Source of the DNA: Kitasatospora azatica KCTC 9699
Lineage (GTDB): Bacteria > Actinomycetota > Actinomycetes > Streptomycetales > Streptomycetaceae
Length of the DNA: 64,000 nt
Assembly: GCF_000744785.1 (NCBI RefSeq)
Contig: NZ_JQMO01000003.1
Coordinates: forward strand, 3,038,001 to 3,102,000
Direction: 5' to 3'
Shown one piece after another: positions 9,301-16,326 of the stretch. The notes under the pieces were generated by a model that was given only the letters and a program-made list of their open reading frames with translations, was not told where the DNA came from and ran no database searches. How positions within the stretch are numbered: position 1 is the stretch's first letter; the number at the start of each line of letters is the position of its first letter. A program made the translations under genes and the position numbers.

Positions 9301-11109
9301 TGGCGGCTGCGCGCCCGCTCGCTCACCCAGGCTCGCGCGCGGTTCGGAGTCGGCACCGCGGCAGCGGCCGTGGCCGAGTTGTCGGCCGAACTCGCCGAGT
9401 CTGCCAGCGAGTTCGTGGCATCCGCCGGCCTGCCGCCGCAGCCGCGAATCGGCGACTACCTGGTCGAGGAGCTCGCGGACCCCCGCGAGGGCTTCGCCAC
9501 CGGCATCGCCGCCCGCACCCTGCTGGACGCCTTCCGGCACACCGACGCCGCTCCCGCCCTCTCCGCCGACCTCCGAGCGCTCGCAGCCGACCTGCCCGCC
9601 CGCCGCCAACTCGCCGCCGCCTGGCTCGGTTCCTACGCCGCCGCCCAGCTGGACACCCCCGTCGAGGCGAACCAGGAAGGCCTGGCCGAGGCCGTCGCGG
9701 AGCTGTGCGCGCCCGAGCTCCCGCGCTACGAGATCGCCGCCTCGGTCAGCGAAACCGTCGGCGGCCTGCTCGGCGCCCACCCTCGCGTCCGGGACGGGCA
9801 GTTGACCGTCCGTATCGACGAACTACCGCACCGGGCACGGGTGTTCCGAGAAGAACGAGCCCCGGCCCAGCGAGCCTTCCAACGACAGCGCGCACAGGCC
9901 CTGGACGCCGAGCGGACCCGGCTGCGGCTGAGCGACTACCGGCCCCGCCCGCTGGCCGGATTCGTCCGCAACCAGCTCATCGACCAGGTGTACCTGCCGC
10001 TCGTCGGCGACAACCTGGCCAAGCAGCTCGGCGCGCTCGACACCACCAGCACCGACCGCAGCGGCCTGCTGCTGCTCCTGTCCCCGCCCGGCTACGGCAA
10101 GACCACGCTGCTGGAATACGTCGCCGACCGGCTCGGTTTGCTGATGGTCCGGGTCGACGGGCCCGCCCTGGGCGCCCGCACGACCTCGCTCGACCCCGAC
10201 CGGGCCCCCGACGCCGCCGCCCGCCGCGAGGTGGAGAAGATCGTGTTCGCGCTGGAGGCCGGCAGCAACGTGCTGCTGCACGTGGACGACATCCAGCACG
10301 TGTCCGCCGAACTGCTGCAGAAGTTCATCCCGTTGTGCGACACCCAGCGCCGCATCGAGGCGGTCAGCGACCGCACCCCGCGCAGCTTCGACCTGCGCGG
10401 GCGCCGCTTCGCCGTCTGCCTCGCCGGGAACCCCTACACCGCGAACGGGCAGCGCTTCGAGATCCCCGACATGCTCGCCAACCGCGCCGACGTGTGGAAC
10501 CTCGGCGAGGTGCTGACCGGGCACCAGGACCTCTTCGCGCTCTCCTTCCTGGAGAACGCGCTCGCCGCCAACCCGGTGCTGGCCCCACTGACCGGCACCG
10601 ACCCGACCGACCTGCGCCTGCTCGTCGCGCTCGCCGACGGCGACCCGGCCGCCCAGGCCGACCAACTCACCCACCCCGTACCCGACCTGGACCGCACCCT
10701 GGCCACGCTGCTGCGGCTGCGCCGGATCCAACGCACCGTGCTGGCCGTCAACAGCGCGTACATCGCCTCCGCCGCCCAGGCGGAGACCGACCGCCTCGAG
10801 CCGCCGTTCCTGCTCCAGGGCTCCTACCGCACCATGACGCGGCTCGCCGCCCGGATCGACCCGGTCCAGAGCGAGGCCGAGGTCGAGGCGCTGCTGGACG
10901 AGCACTACCTCGCCGAGGCCCGCACCCTCGGCAGCGCCGCCGAGGCCAACCTGCTCAAACTCGCCCAACTCCGCGGCCGGGCCACCCCCGAGCAGCTCGC
11001 CCGCTGGCGGTCCCTGTGCGCGGGCTACCCGTCCGCCGCCAACCCCTCGTCCGCGTGCTCCGGCCAGCACAGCAGCCTCGCGCCGAACACCGCGGTCTCC
11101 AGGGTGTAG
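6310..11109 (+). CDS. Giant AAA ATPase of the flotillin locus ('DNA repair ATPase' family)
   Basis: A 1599-residue protein. The first 430 residues look like a beta-propeller-like N-terminal part, residues about 480-860 are helical and Ala/Glu/Arg-rich (probable coiled coil), and residues about 1235-1560 hold a AAA-type ATPase. The Walker A motif is SPPGYGKTT at 1258-1266 and the Walker B motif is NVLLHVDDIQ near 1320-1329, followed by a sensor-like GNPYTANGQRF. Homologues are often named DNA repair ATPase, but there is little direct evidence for that job; the conserved position next to a flotillin and YqiJ-like protein argues instead for a membrane-microdomain remodelling role (inference). 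A short Gly-Val-Asp repeat (residues about 197-207) comes from 12-bp tandem DNA units. The 3' end overlaps the convergent PucR gene by 85 bp. Confidence 0.85.
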   Translation: MGVEDGTYQILRARLADRAAELGRRAAELNSLRQQAFGSRALELAGSARPRTAGAGEACGIVAVRPDVLLLGTTAPNLDEGLLSLHALDGSALDPGTVPGLLDDERFRRDLAELLRYFRGARLADLLRTVAGRLLAVFRTGENDGDQRVLSWQLSGDRAEYLGNHGERDLPQPPVDELVWTAIGREHHEHGRIRIDGGVDGGVDGGAGAVSVATTGGGLTVRAVPGDRLLFEEPVDEPLQSLADATVAYASTGPLLLLRIRPYNEPADRYLVVNTRTGSVRRQDSLGVGARLLPAEQGLIFPGGYELADGTHRAFRIDGGGGGEEPRFDAVLPAPNGEDLLYVLRRPAHAQVLLLPWNTVRGEAAAALNGVAHTLLPDGTLVLVKPDREPVRTHELQLWRTPFQSADFAAAQPVGDGPLERIGNADLVRGIADCLDVVRTATAAAQEGQAPGTPQLLLDACAKAADRHYWLADTGLLEPLNELREAAEQVAGEQARIRGLAARAAQALDEARERAAALVRRSHGEPPTDADGWTALLAELRQAQGRTRTLRELPQLDLAALEHVEADLAAELTAATERAFAFFAGPDAFAGPLVAAQHAAEEAESVGTAAEAARLADRLGEQADALATVTDLVTGAVAADPAAGTAVLLAIGEVLAAVNRARAVLVNRRRALLDTEHRAAHAAESALLAQATAAALAAADSPAGCDDQLARLLLRVDALEARFAEAEDLAADLALRREEIRQAFAARRQTLLDEAAARADRVAASAQRALEALRRRLAGLGAAADIHAAQAADPMAVRLRAAAEELRGLDDRVRAQELEDGLVGAVRTALRELRDRADLSEDGGASVRLGRHRFAVRREPVELTLQPEGDGLAFLVTGTGYRRSAELPQLLAGREFWTQPLVSESPALYRAEYLAAALLPDADDGTGEPLLEQVRRAAERAYDEGYERGVHDHDAALILGALLRLRAGAGLLEHPAEVRAAAQLFWAHGTGDGQRAAWRLRARSLTQARARFGVGTAAAAVAELSAELAESASEFVASAGLPPQPRIGDYLVEELADPREGFATGIAARTLLDAFRHTDAAPALSADLRALAADLPARRQLAAAWLGSYAAAQLDTPVEANQEGLAEAVAELCAPELPRYEIAASVSETVGGLLGAHPRVRDGQLTVRIDELPHRARVFREERAPAQRAFQRQRAQALDAERTRLRLSDYRPRPLAGFVRNQLIDQVYLPLVGDNLAKQLGALDTTSTDRSGLLLLLSPPGYGKTTLLEYVADRLGLLMVRVDGPALGARTTSLDPDRAPDAAARREVEKIVFALEAGSNVLLHVDDIQHVSAELLQKFIPLCDTQRRIEAVSDRTPRSFDLRGRRFAVCLAGNPYTANGQRFEIPDMLANRADVWNLGEVLTGHQDLFALSFLENALAANPVLAPLTGTDPTDLRLLVALADGDPAAQADQLTHPVPDLDRTLATLLRLRRIQRTVLAVNSAYIASAAQAETDRLEPPFLLQGSYRTMTRLAARIDPVQSEAEVEALLDEHYLAEARTLGSAAEANLLKLAQLRGRATPEQLARWRSLCAGYPSAANPSSACSGQHSSLAPNTAVSRV

Positions 11110-12164
11110 CGCTGCAGCGCGTCGTCCGGATCCAGCCCGGTCAACCGGACGATGCGCTCGATCCGGTAGGCCAGCGCCCGGACGCTCAGCCCGAGCCGCC
11201 GCGCCGCCTCCGCCGTGACATAGCGGGAGTCCGCATAGGCGGTCAGCGTCTCCAACAACGGTCCGGCGCCGCCGCGGGCGGTGCGCAGCGGGCCCAGCAC
11301 GCTGCGCACCAGCTCCTCCAGGGCGACCCGGTCCCGCAACAGCACCGGCAGCACCAGCAGATCGGCCGCGTGCAGCAACTGCCCGGGCAGGTGCAACTGG
11401 TCGGCCTGCTCCAGGGCGGAGCGCGCCTCCTCGTAGGAGTGCACCACCCCACCCGGACCACTGTGCGGGCGGCCCACCACGACCCGGCGCCCCTGCGTCA
11501 GCTCCGCGAAGGCGGTGACCGCCGCGTCCTCCCCGGGCCCGGCCGGCACGATGCACACCAGCCGCCCGTGCTTCACCGCCAGCAGCACCTCCTGCTCGCC
11601 GAAACGGCCCAGCAACTGCCGTTCCAGCGCGCGCACCAGCGGGTCGTCCAGTTCGTAGCCGTCGCCCTCGGCCACCGCGACGACATGCGCGCAGGCCAGG
11701 TTGATGCCGAAGCGCTCGGCGTGCTCGGCCAGCCGCCCCAGATCGCTGCGGCTGCTCAGCAGGTCCGCCACGAACTCCCGGCGCCCGGCCTCCTCCCGCC
11801 GCAACCGCTCCCGGTAGGCCCGCCCGTGCCCCGCCGCGAGCGCGGCCACCGCCGCCCGCAGCGCCGCCATCGAGGCCGCGTCCACCTGCTGTCCGGCCCA
11901 GGCCCTGCCGGTCGCGGCCAGCCGCTCGTCGACCAGCTCGGCCAGCCCCCGCCCACTCTCAGCGGCCCGGTCGCCGTACTCGCGAAGCGCCTCCAGCTCC
12001 TCGCGCCGCAGCCGACGCCCACTGCGCGCCACCTCGGCCAGCAACCGCGCCCAGCCCTCGTCCCCGGACGGCGCGGACGCCTCCAAGGCCGTTCCGACGG
12101 TAGCCAACTCCCGCTTCCTCCCCCAACCCAACCCGACAGCAACGCGCCAGCGTACCCGCCGCAC
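11025..12164 (-). CDS. PucR/CdaR-family helix-turn-helix regulator
   Basis: A protein of up to 379 residues with the PucR/CdaR layout: an N-terminal helical region, a GGDEF-like middle (residues about 150-260, with VVAVAEGDGY and VVVGRPHSGPGGVVHSYEEARSALEQA) and a C-terminal PucR helix-turn-helix (LLETLTAYADSRYVTAEAARRLGLSVRALAYRIERI, then TGLDPDDALQRYTLETAV). The C-terminal motif is diagnostic and intact. Family members sense purines, sugar acids or related metabolites and act on neighbouring genes. The start is uncertain: the first residues (MRRVRWRVAVGLGW) are unusual and a GTG a little downstream is possible. It converges on the giant ATPase gene and overlaps its end by 85 bp. The upstream PhyH gene is only 2 bp away in the same direction. 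Confidence 0.85.
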   Translation of the reverse strand: MRRVRWRVAVGLGWGRKRELATVGTALEASAPSGDEGWARLLAEVARSGRRLRREELEALREYGDRAAESGRGLAELVDERLAATGRAWAGQQVDAASMAALRAAVAALAAGHGRAYRERLRREEAGRREFVADLLSSRSDLGRLAEHAERFGINLACAHVVAVAEGDGYELDDPLVRALERQLLGRFGEQEVLLAVKHGRLVCIVPAGPGEDAAVTAFAELTQGRRVVVGRPHSGPGGVVHSYEEARSALEQADQLHLPGQLLHAADLLVLPVLLRDRVALEELVRSVLGPLRTARGGAGPLLETLTAYADSRYVTAEAARRLGLSVRALAYRIERIVRLTGLDPDDALQRYTLETAVFGARLLCWPEHADEGLAADG

Positions 12165-12166
12165 CC

Positions 12167-12601
12167 TCAGCCGGTCTGCTGCAGATCGAGTCGGATGGCC
12201 CGCTCCACGGGGGAGTAGTCCTCGCCGGCGCGATCGAGTTGGAGCGGCGCGCTCGGGTCGACGTGCCAGCCCGTGTCACCGGGATCCTCCGGGTGAGGGA
12301 AGCGGATCGGGAACGTGCCCACGCTGGCGCGCGGCGCCCAACGCCCGACGCCCACCAACTGATCGAACGCCGCATGCAGGCGCGGCGCGGTCACAGCCCG
12401 GCGAAACGGCTCCGCGGAGCAGGTCGGGACCCTCACCAGCGGCCTGGTCCAAGTCGCCCGGTCCGACCGGTCCAACCCGCTGAACTCCCACAACAGCGCC
12501 CGACATTCGGCCGCGAGCTCGCCGGAAAACGCCCCGCGAAGGCGCACGAAGCCCTCGGCGACGAACCGGTCGACCTGTGCCTGAGTGAGCATCCTCCTCA
12601 C
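12167..12601 (-). CDS. PhyH-family Fe(II)/2-oxoglutarate dioxygenase, C-terminally truncated
   Basis: The 144 residues match the N-terminal half of phytanoyl-CoA dioxygenase-like enzymes: LTQAQVDRFVAEGFVRLRGAF at the start, and the iron-binding His-x-Asp in GDTGWHVDPSAPL. The frame then departs from the family, and the protein ends about 30 residues later. The distal His and the Arg that bind iron and 2-oxoglutarate are therefore missing. Full-length relatives have about 240-280 residues. The start is GTG at 12601; ATG at 12592 is an alternative that lies immediately after AGGAGG. This is most likely a decayed gene that still keeps its ribosome site; it sits just upstream of the PucR gene, so it may serve as a translated leader. 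Confidence 0.6.
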   Translation of the reverse strand: MRRMLTQAQVDRFVAEGFVRLRGAFSGELAAECRALLWEFSGLDRSDRATWTRPLVRVPTCSAEPFRRAVTAPRLHAAFDQLVGVGRWAPRASVGTFPIRFPHPEDPGDTGWHVDPSAPLQLDRAGEDYSPVERAIRLDLQQTG

Positions 12602-12658
12602 CCTTCCCTGCTGGAACCTCGCTGTACAGGGGTGAATGAGACCCGTAAGCGAGTGCCG

Positions 12659-13363
12659 CTACTGCAGGATGTTGATCGCACGGGCGATCACCAGCGCGCC
12701 GAGTCCAAGGGACGCCGCCGCTTCCATCATCATCAGCAGTTTGGCCCACCGCTTGACCGCGGAGATGTCGGTGGGGCTGAACGCGGTGGCGGTCCAGAAG
12801 GCCAGCACCAGATAGTCGGCGAAGATCGGCACCCAGGTGGTCGGCACGTAGTCCGGGTGCTGCATCTCGGGGAAGACCAGTGCTGGATTCGCATGCGGTC
12901 GGTGCGCGCGGGCGGCGGCACCACCGCGGTCCAGATCCCAGAACCAAAGCCCGAAGGCGATCACGTTCGTCGCCCAGATCACTCCGCCGGCGGCCAGCAG
13001 CCCGACGGCGTTGTTGGCGAACAGCTTGTTGTTGGTCAGGATGTCGGCCACCAGGCGGGCGGCGGCGAACAGATTCGCCACCGTGATGAAGGCGATGACG
13101 ACGCCGGTCGTGATCCGTAGCCACGGCTTCTGGCGATCGATGCGGCCCGGGTCCCCGATGATCAGCGCGGCCAGCAGCACGAGCATGACGACCGGGATCA
13201 CCCATGAGGGGGTCACCCGGTATTTCACGGGCAGCGCCACGTGGAGGAACGCGGCGACCAGGATCGCCAGCGCCACCGGCCACCAGCGCTCACCCCGTGC
13301 AGCGTCCTGAGCCGGCGTCAGCGGGGGCGGAGCGACCGGGTTCGGACCTGATGCCGATGCCAT
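12659..13363 (-). CDS. Multi-pass membrane protein, function unknown
   Basis: A protein of about 234 residues from the ATG at 13363 (a longer upstream reading is arginine-rich and unlikely). At least four hydrophobic segments are visible: VALAILVAAFLHVALPV, WVIPVVMLVLLAALIIG, ITTGVVIAFITVANLFAAA and VGLLAAGGVIWATNVIAFGLWFWDLD. A conserved polar stretch follows (HANPALVFPEMQHPDYVPTTW, ADYLVLAFWTATAFSPTD) and a last helix ends the protein. The SPTD/WTATAF segment with a nearby helix resembles a small ion-channel pore, and similar actinobacterial proteins are annotated only as hypothetical membrane proteins. The gene is not in an obvious operon; the divergent DUF2252 gene starts 256 bp away with a palindromic site between them. 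Confidence 0.75.
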   Translation of the reverse strand: MASASGPNPVAPPPLTPAQDAARGERWWPVALAILVAAFLHVALPVKYRVTPSWVIPVVMLVLLAALIIGDPGRIDRQKPWLRITTGVVIAFITVANLFAAARLVADILTNNKLFANNAVGLLAAGGVIWATNVIAFGLWFWDLDRGGAAARAHRPHANPALVFPEMQHPDYVPTTWVPIFADYLVLAFWTATAFSPTDISAVKRWAKLLMMMEAAASLGLGALVIARAINILQ

Positions 13364-13510
13364 GCCCCATTGTGGCCTCGCGCGTTCTGCTGCCGGAGCA
13401 GTGACGCGCCGCTTCCGCGACCACCGCCGATGAGTCCGCCGGACCGCACGAAACGGGCTGAGCGGCTGCGGGACCGTGGCGACCACTCATTCGTTCGGGG
13501 GTATTTCGTC

Positions 13511-13580
13511 CCAGTACGGTACTGGTTTCCTTGAATAGGTATATCTGTAGCCATCTGCAGCGATCTGCAGCGATCTGGTG
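13511..13580. promoter_or_regulatory. Palindrome and three 10-bp direct repeats in divergent promoter region
   Basis: CCAGTACGGTACTGG (13511-13525) is a perfect 15-bp palindrome. It is followed at 13551-13580 by three adjacent 10-bp units, CCATCTGCAG, CGATCTGCAG and CGATCTGGTG. The segment between them is the most AT-rich part of this intergenic region. Both the membrane protein gene (minus strand) and the DUF2252 gene (plus strand, ATG at 13619) start from here, so a dimeric repressor or activator could control either or both. The binding protein is not identifiable. Confidence 0.5.
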
Positions 13581-13618
13581 TCAGCAGCACAGGCGGCTGC
13601 GACCTGACGGGAGTGGCC

Positions 13619-15076
13619 ATGGCGGTAACGAAGAAGGCCGCGCCGGGCGGAAAGCCTGATGCGGGGGCGTCCACTCGGGGCGCGGTGCCGGAGCCGCTGA
13701 GCCGGGCGGACCGGGTGGCGCTGGGGAAGGACGCCCGCAGGGCGGTGCCACTGGAGGCACATGCGGAGTTCCAGCCTGGCGGATCGCGGGATCCGGTCGG
13801 GCTGCTGCTGGGTCAGGCGGCGTCGCGGGTGCCGGACCTGGTGCCGGTACGGCACGGGCGCATGCTCGTGTCGCCGTTCACGTACTACCGCGGGGCGGCG
13901 CTGCCCATGGCGGCGGATCTGGCTGCCACGCCCACCTCAGGTCTGCGGGTCCAGCTGTGCGGAGACGCGCATCTGTCCAATTTCGGCGCGTTCGCCTCGC
14001 CGGAGCGGCGACTGGTCTTCGACGTCAACGACTTCGACGAGACGCTGCCGGGGCCCTTCGAGTGGGACGTCAAGCGGCTGGCCGCGAGCCTGGTGGTGGC
14101 GGGGCGTGACAACGAGTTCTCCGACAAGGCCTGCCGCAAGATCGTCCTGGCAGCTGCCAAGGGCTATCGCCAGGCCATGCGCCGCTTCGCGAAGCAGCCC
14201 TACCTGGACGTCTGGTACGCGCACCTGGACATCGAGGAGGCCATCAGGCAGTTCAGGTCCCAGATCAAGAGAAAGAGGTTCAAGGCGGCCGAGCAGCTGC
14301 TGGCCAAGGCCCGCACCCGCGACAGCACCCAGGCGCTGGGCAAGCTCACCACCCTGGTCGAGGGGCGGCGGCGGATCGTCAGCGACCCCCCGACGATCGT
14401 CCCCGTCGAAGAGGTCTTCAACGGGGTGCAGGCCGACGCGATCTACGAACTGATCCGCACCGTGCTGGGCAAGTACCGGCGCACCCTGCAGTCCGACCGG
14501 CGGCACCTGCTCGATCAGTTCACCATGGTCCAGATGGCCCGCAAGGTCGTCGGCGTCGGCAGCGTCGGCACCCGCGCCTGGGTCGCGCTGATGGATTCCG
14601 GGGACGGCGTCGAACCGCTGTTCCTACAGGCCAAGGAGGCCCAGCCGTCCGTCCTGATGCAGTACGCCGGGCGCAGCCAGTACAGCAACCAGGGTGAGCG
14701 CGTGGTCGCCGGTCAGCACCTCATGCAGGCCCAGAGTGACATCTTCCTCGGTTGGACCCGGGTCACCGGCCCGGACGGGGTGGACCGCGACTTCTACGTG
14801 CGCCAGTTGCGGGACTGGAAGCTGTCCGCACCGATCGAGCTGATGGTCCCGTCGGGCATGACGTTGTACGGCCGGCTGTGCGGCTGGACCCTCGCCCGAG
14901 CGCACGCCCGCTCCGGTGACCGGGTCGCGCTGGCCGCCTACCTCGGCGGCTCCGACCGTTTCGACCAGGCCATCGCGGACTTCGCCTTCGCCTACGCCGA
15001 CCAGAACGAGGACGACTTCGCGGCCCTGCAGACTGCCGTGAAGAAGGGCAAAGTCGAAGCCACCACCGGGATCTGA
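13619..15076 (+). CDS. DUF2252 family protein
   Basis: A 485-residue protein with the conserved blocks of DUF2252: VSPFTYYRGAALPMAADLA, QLCGDAHLSNFGAFASPERRLVFDVNDFDETLPGPFEWDVKRL, and FLQAKEAQPSVL followed by GERVVAGQHLMQAQSDIFLGW. The CGDAHLSNFG and DVNDFDE segments look like the catalytic loop and metal site of aminoglycoside-phosphotransferase-type kinases, so an unknown kinase-like activity is plausible. The ATG at 13619 follows GACGGGAG at good spacing; a GTG six bases upstream is the alternative. The gene ends just before the strong hairpin and the leftmost tRNA-Ser remnant, so it marks the original chromosome side of the island insertions. Confidence 0.85.
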   Translation: MAVTKKAAPGGKPDAGASTRGAVPEPLSRADRVALGKDARRAVPLEAHAEFQPGGSRDPVGLLLGQAASRVPDLVPVRHGRMLVSPFTYYRGAALPMAADLAATPTSGLRVQLCGDAHLSNFGAFASPERRLVFDVNDFDETLPGPFEWDVKRLAASLVVAGRDNEFSDKACRKIVLAAAKGYRQAMRRFAKQPYLDVWYAHLDIEEAIRQFRSQIKRKRFKAAEQLLAKARTRDSTQALGKLTTLVEGRRRIVSDPPTIVPVEEVFNGVQADAIYELIRTVLGKYRRTLQSDRRHLLDQFTMVQMARKVVGVGSVGTRAWVALMDSGDGVEPLFLQAKEAQPSVLMQYAGRSQYSNQGERVVAGQHLMQAQSDIFLGWTRVTGPDGVDRDFYVRQLRDWKLSAPIELMVPSGMTLYGRLCGWTLARAHARSGDRVALAAYLGGSDRFDQAIADFAFAYADQNEDDFAALQTAVKKGKVEATTGI

Positions 15077-15100
15077 ACGGTTTCCGGCCGGTGGAACGAC

Positions 15101-15133
15101 GAAGGCTCCGACTGCGGCGCAGTCGGAGCCTTC
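15101..15133. terminator. Hairpin terminator beside tRNA-Ser remnant A
   Basis: GAAGGCTCCGACTGC and GCAGTCGGAGCCTTC form a perfect 15-bp stem with a 3-base loop. It ends the DUF2252 transcript on the plus strand. On the minus strand it sits just where a terminator of the original tRNA-Ser transcript would be, immediately downstream of the tRNA 3' end. Similar hairpins with different arms stand beside the other two tRNA-Ser copies. Confidence 0.85.
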
Positions 15134-15142
15134 GGTACAGCT

Positions 15143-15197
15143 GGCGGAGGATACGAGATTCGAACTCGTGAGGGGTTGCCCCCAACACGCTTTCCAA
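15143..15197 (-). repeat. tRNA-Ser 3' fragment, attachment-site copy A
   Basis: 55 bp identical to the last part of the tRNA-Ser(GGA) gene at 21762-21846, from the anticodon loop to the discriminator base. The 5' half of the tRNA is absent; at 15198 the match ends abruptly. This is the standard footprint left when a site-specific integrative element recombines into the 3' half of a tRNA gene. As the copy furthest from the intact gene, and next to the DUF2252 gene, it is probably the displaced original tRNA end. Confidence 0.9.
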
Positions 15198-15494
15198 CTG
15201 CCCGCCCAGTCGGACGCAGGCGTTCTGACCTGCGGTGAAACGGGCGCCCGGCCGGGCTTCAGACGCCGCCGGACGGGGATTGACGCAACCGAAACTGCCA
15301 CCAGCGCAGTCCCGGCTGTTCGAGTACACAGGGCGGTGAGCTCTGGAGTGCGCTCCGGCACTCGGTGGCGCCGGGCTGCCCACCCGAGCGAGAGCTCGCC
15401 ATCCCGAGGCCTGAGCAGCACTGATACCAGTACGGACGGTGCGATGCCGACACGGTCCTGGTCAGCGGCGTGGGGTGCGTGATGGGCTGACGGC
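15198..15494. other. Non-coding stretch at left end of island 1
   Basis: About 300 bp with no credible open frame. It has the short motif GTTCTGACCTGC (15230-15241), shared with the segment just right of copy B at 20482-20493, in the same orientation and at a similar distance from the tRNA fragment. Otherwise nothing recognisable is visible. Confidence 0.6.
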
Positions 15495-16259
15495 ATGATC
15501 GAGACTTCAACCCCGACCAGTGCGGTGGCACTGGTGACCGGGGCAAACAAAGGCATCGGGTTCCAGGTCGCTCTCCAGTTGGCCGAGCGTGGGCTGACCG
15601 TGGTGGTGGGCGCGCGCGACCCCGAGCGCGGACGGGCCGCCGCCGCCGATTTGCGGTCCGCCGGGGCCGACGCCTACCCAGTGACGCTGGACGTCACCGA
15701 TCCGGTGACCGTGCGGCAGGTGGCCGGATGGATCGATGAACGGTTCGGGCGGCTGGACGTGCTGGTCAACAACGCCGGCGCGGCCGAGGATCCGGGACAC
15801 CGGCCCAGCAGCGCCGACCTCGACCTGGTCCGTGTGGTCTTCGAGACCAACGTCTTCGGCGTGTTGACCGTCACCAACGCGGTGCTCCCGCTGCTGCGCC
15901 GCTCGGCTGCCCCACGCATCGTCAACGTGTCGAGCGGCATGGGGTCGGTGACCACCCAGAGCTTCCCGGACAGCTACCTGGCCCAGGTTCCCGCCACCGC
16001 TGCCTACCCGGCCTCCAAGTCCGCGCTCAACGCGCTGACTGTCCAGTACGCCAAGGAGCTGCGCCGGGACGGTTTCCTGGTCAACGCCGTGTCGCCCGGC
16101 CCGTGCGACACCGACCTGACCAAGGAGTTGCAGAACGCGGGCTTCCTGATAACGCGGACGCCGGCCCAGGGCGCAGCGGTCATCGTGCGGCTGGCGACTC
16201 TGGGATCGGACGGCCCGACCGGTGGCTTCTTCGGCGAGGACGGTCCGGTGCTCTGGTGA
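15495..16259 (+). CDS. SDR-family oxidoreductase (carbonyl-reductase-like)
   Basis: A 254-residue short-chain dehydrogenase/reductase. The NAD(P)-binding motif TGANKGIG is at residues 15-22, NNAG near 90-93, and the catalytic YPASK tetrad motif near residue 172, with the expected Ser in NVSSG upstream. The ANKGIG form and the overall length are like human-carbonyl-reductase-type SDRs that reduce ketones with NADPH. The insert before YPASK (TTQSFPDSYLAQVPAT) is typical of this subgroup. The LysR gene begins 67 bp downstream on the same strand, which fits a small regulator-enzyme pair. The substrate cannot be predicted. Confidence 0.88.
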   Translation: MIETSTPTSAVALVTGANKGIGFQVALQLAERGLTVVVGARDPERGRAAAADLRSAGADAYPVTLDVTDPVTVRQVAGWIDERFGRLDVLVNNAGAAEDPGHRPSSADLDLVRVVFETNVFGVLTVTNAVLPLLRRSAAPRIVNVSSGMGSVTTQSFPDSYLAQVPATAAYPASKSALNALTVQYAKELRRDGFLVNAVSPGPCDTDLTKELQNAGFLITRTPAQGAAVIVRLATLGSDGPTGGFFGEDGPVLW

Positions 16260-16326
16260 AGGGCCGTGATGTCAGCCGGGCCTGAGCTGTGATGGACGGT
16301 CAGCGCCGCAGGCTAGTGTGCCCGGC

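Noticed and set aside
6964..9780. 938-residue open frame antisense to the giant ATPase gene
   Set aside because: Shadow frame caused by high GC at third positions; low-complexity Gly/Arg/Leu composition and no domain.
9705..12218. 837-residue plus-strand frame overlapping ATPase and PucR genes
   Set aside because: Shifted frame of the ATPase gene, Arg/Pro/Ala-rich, no recognisable domain.
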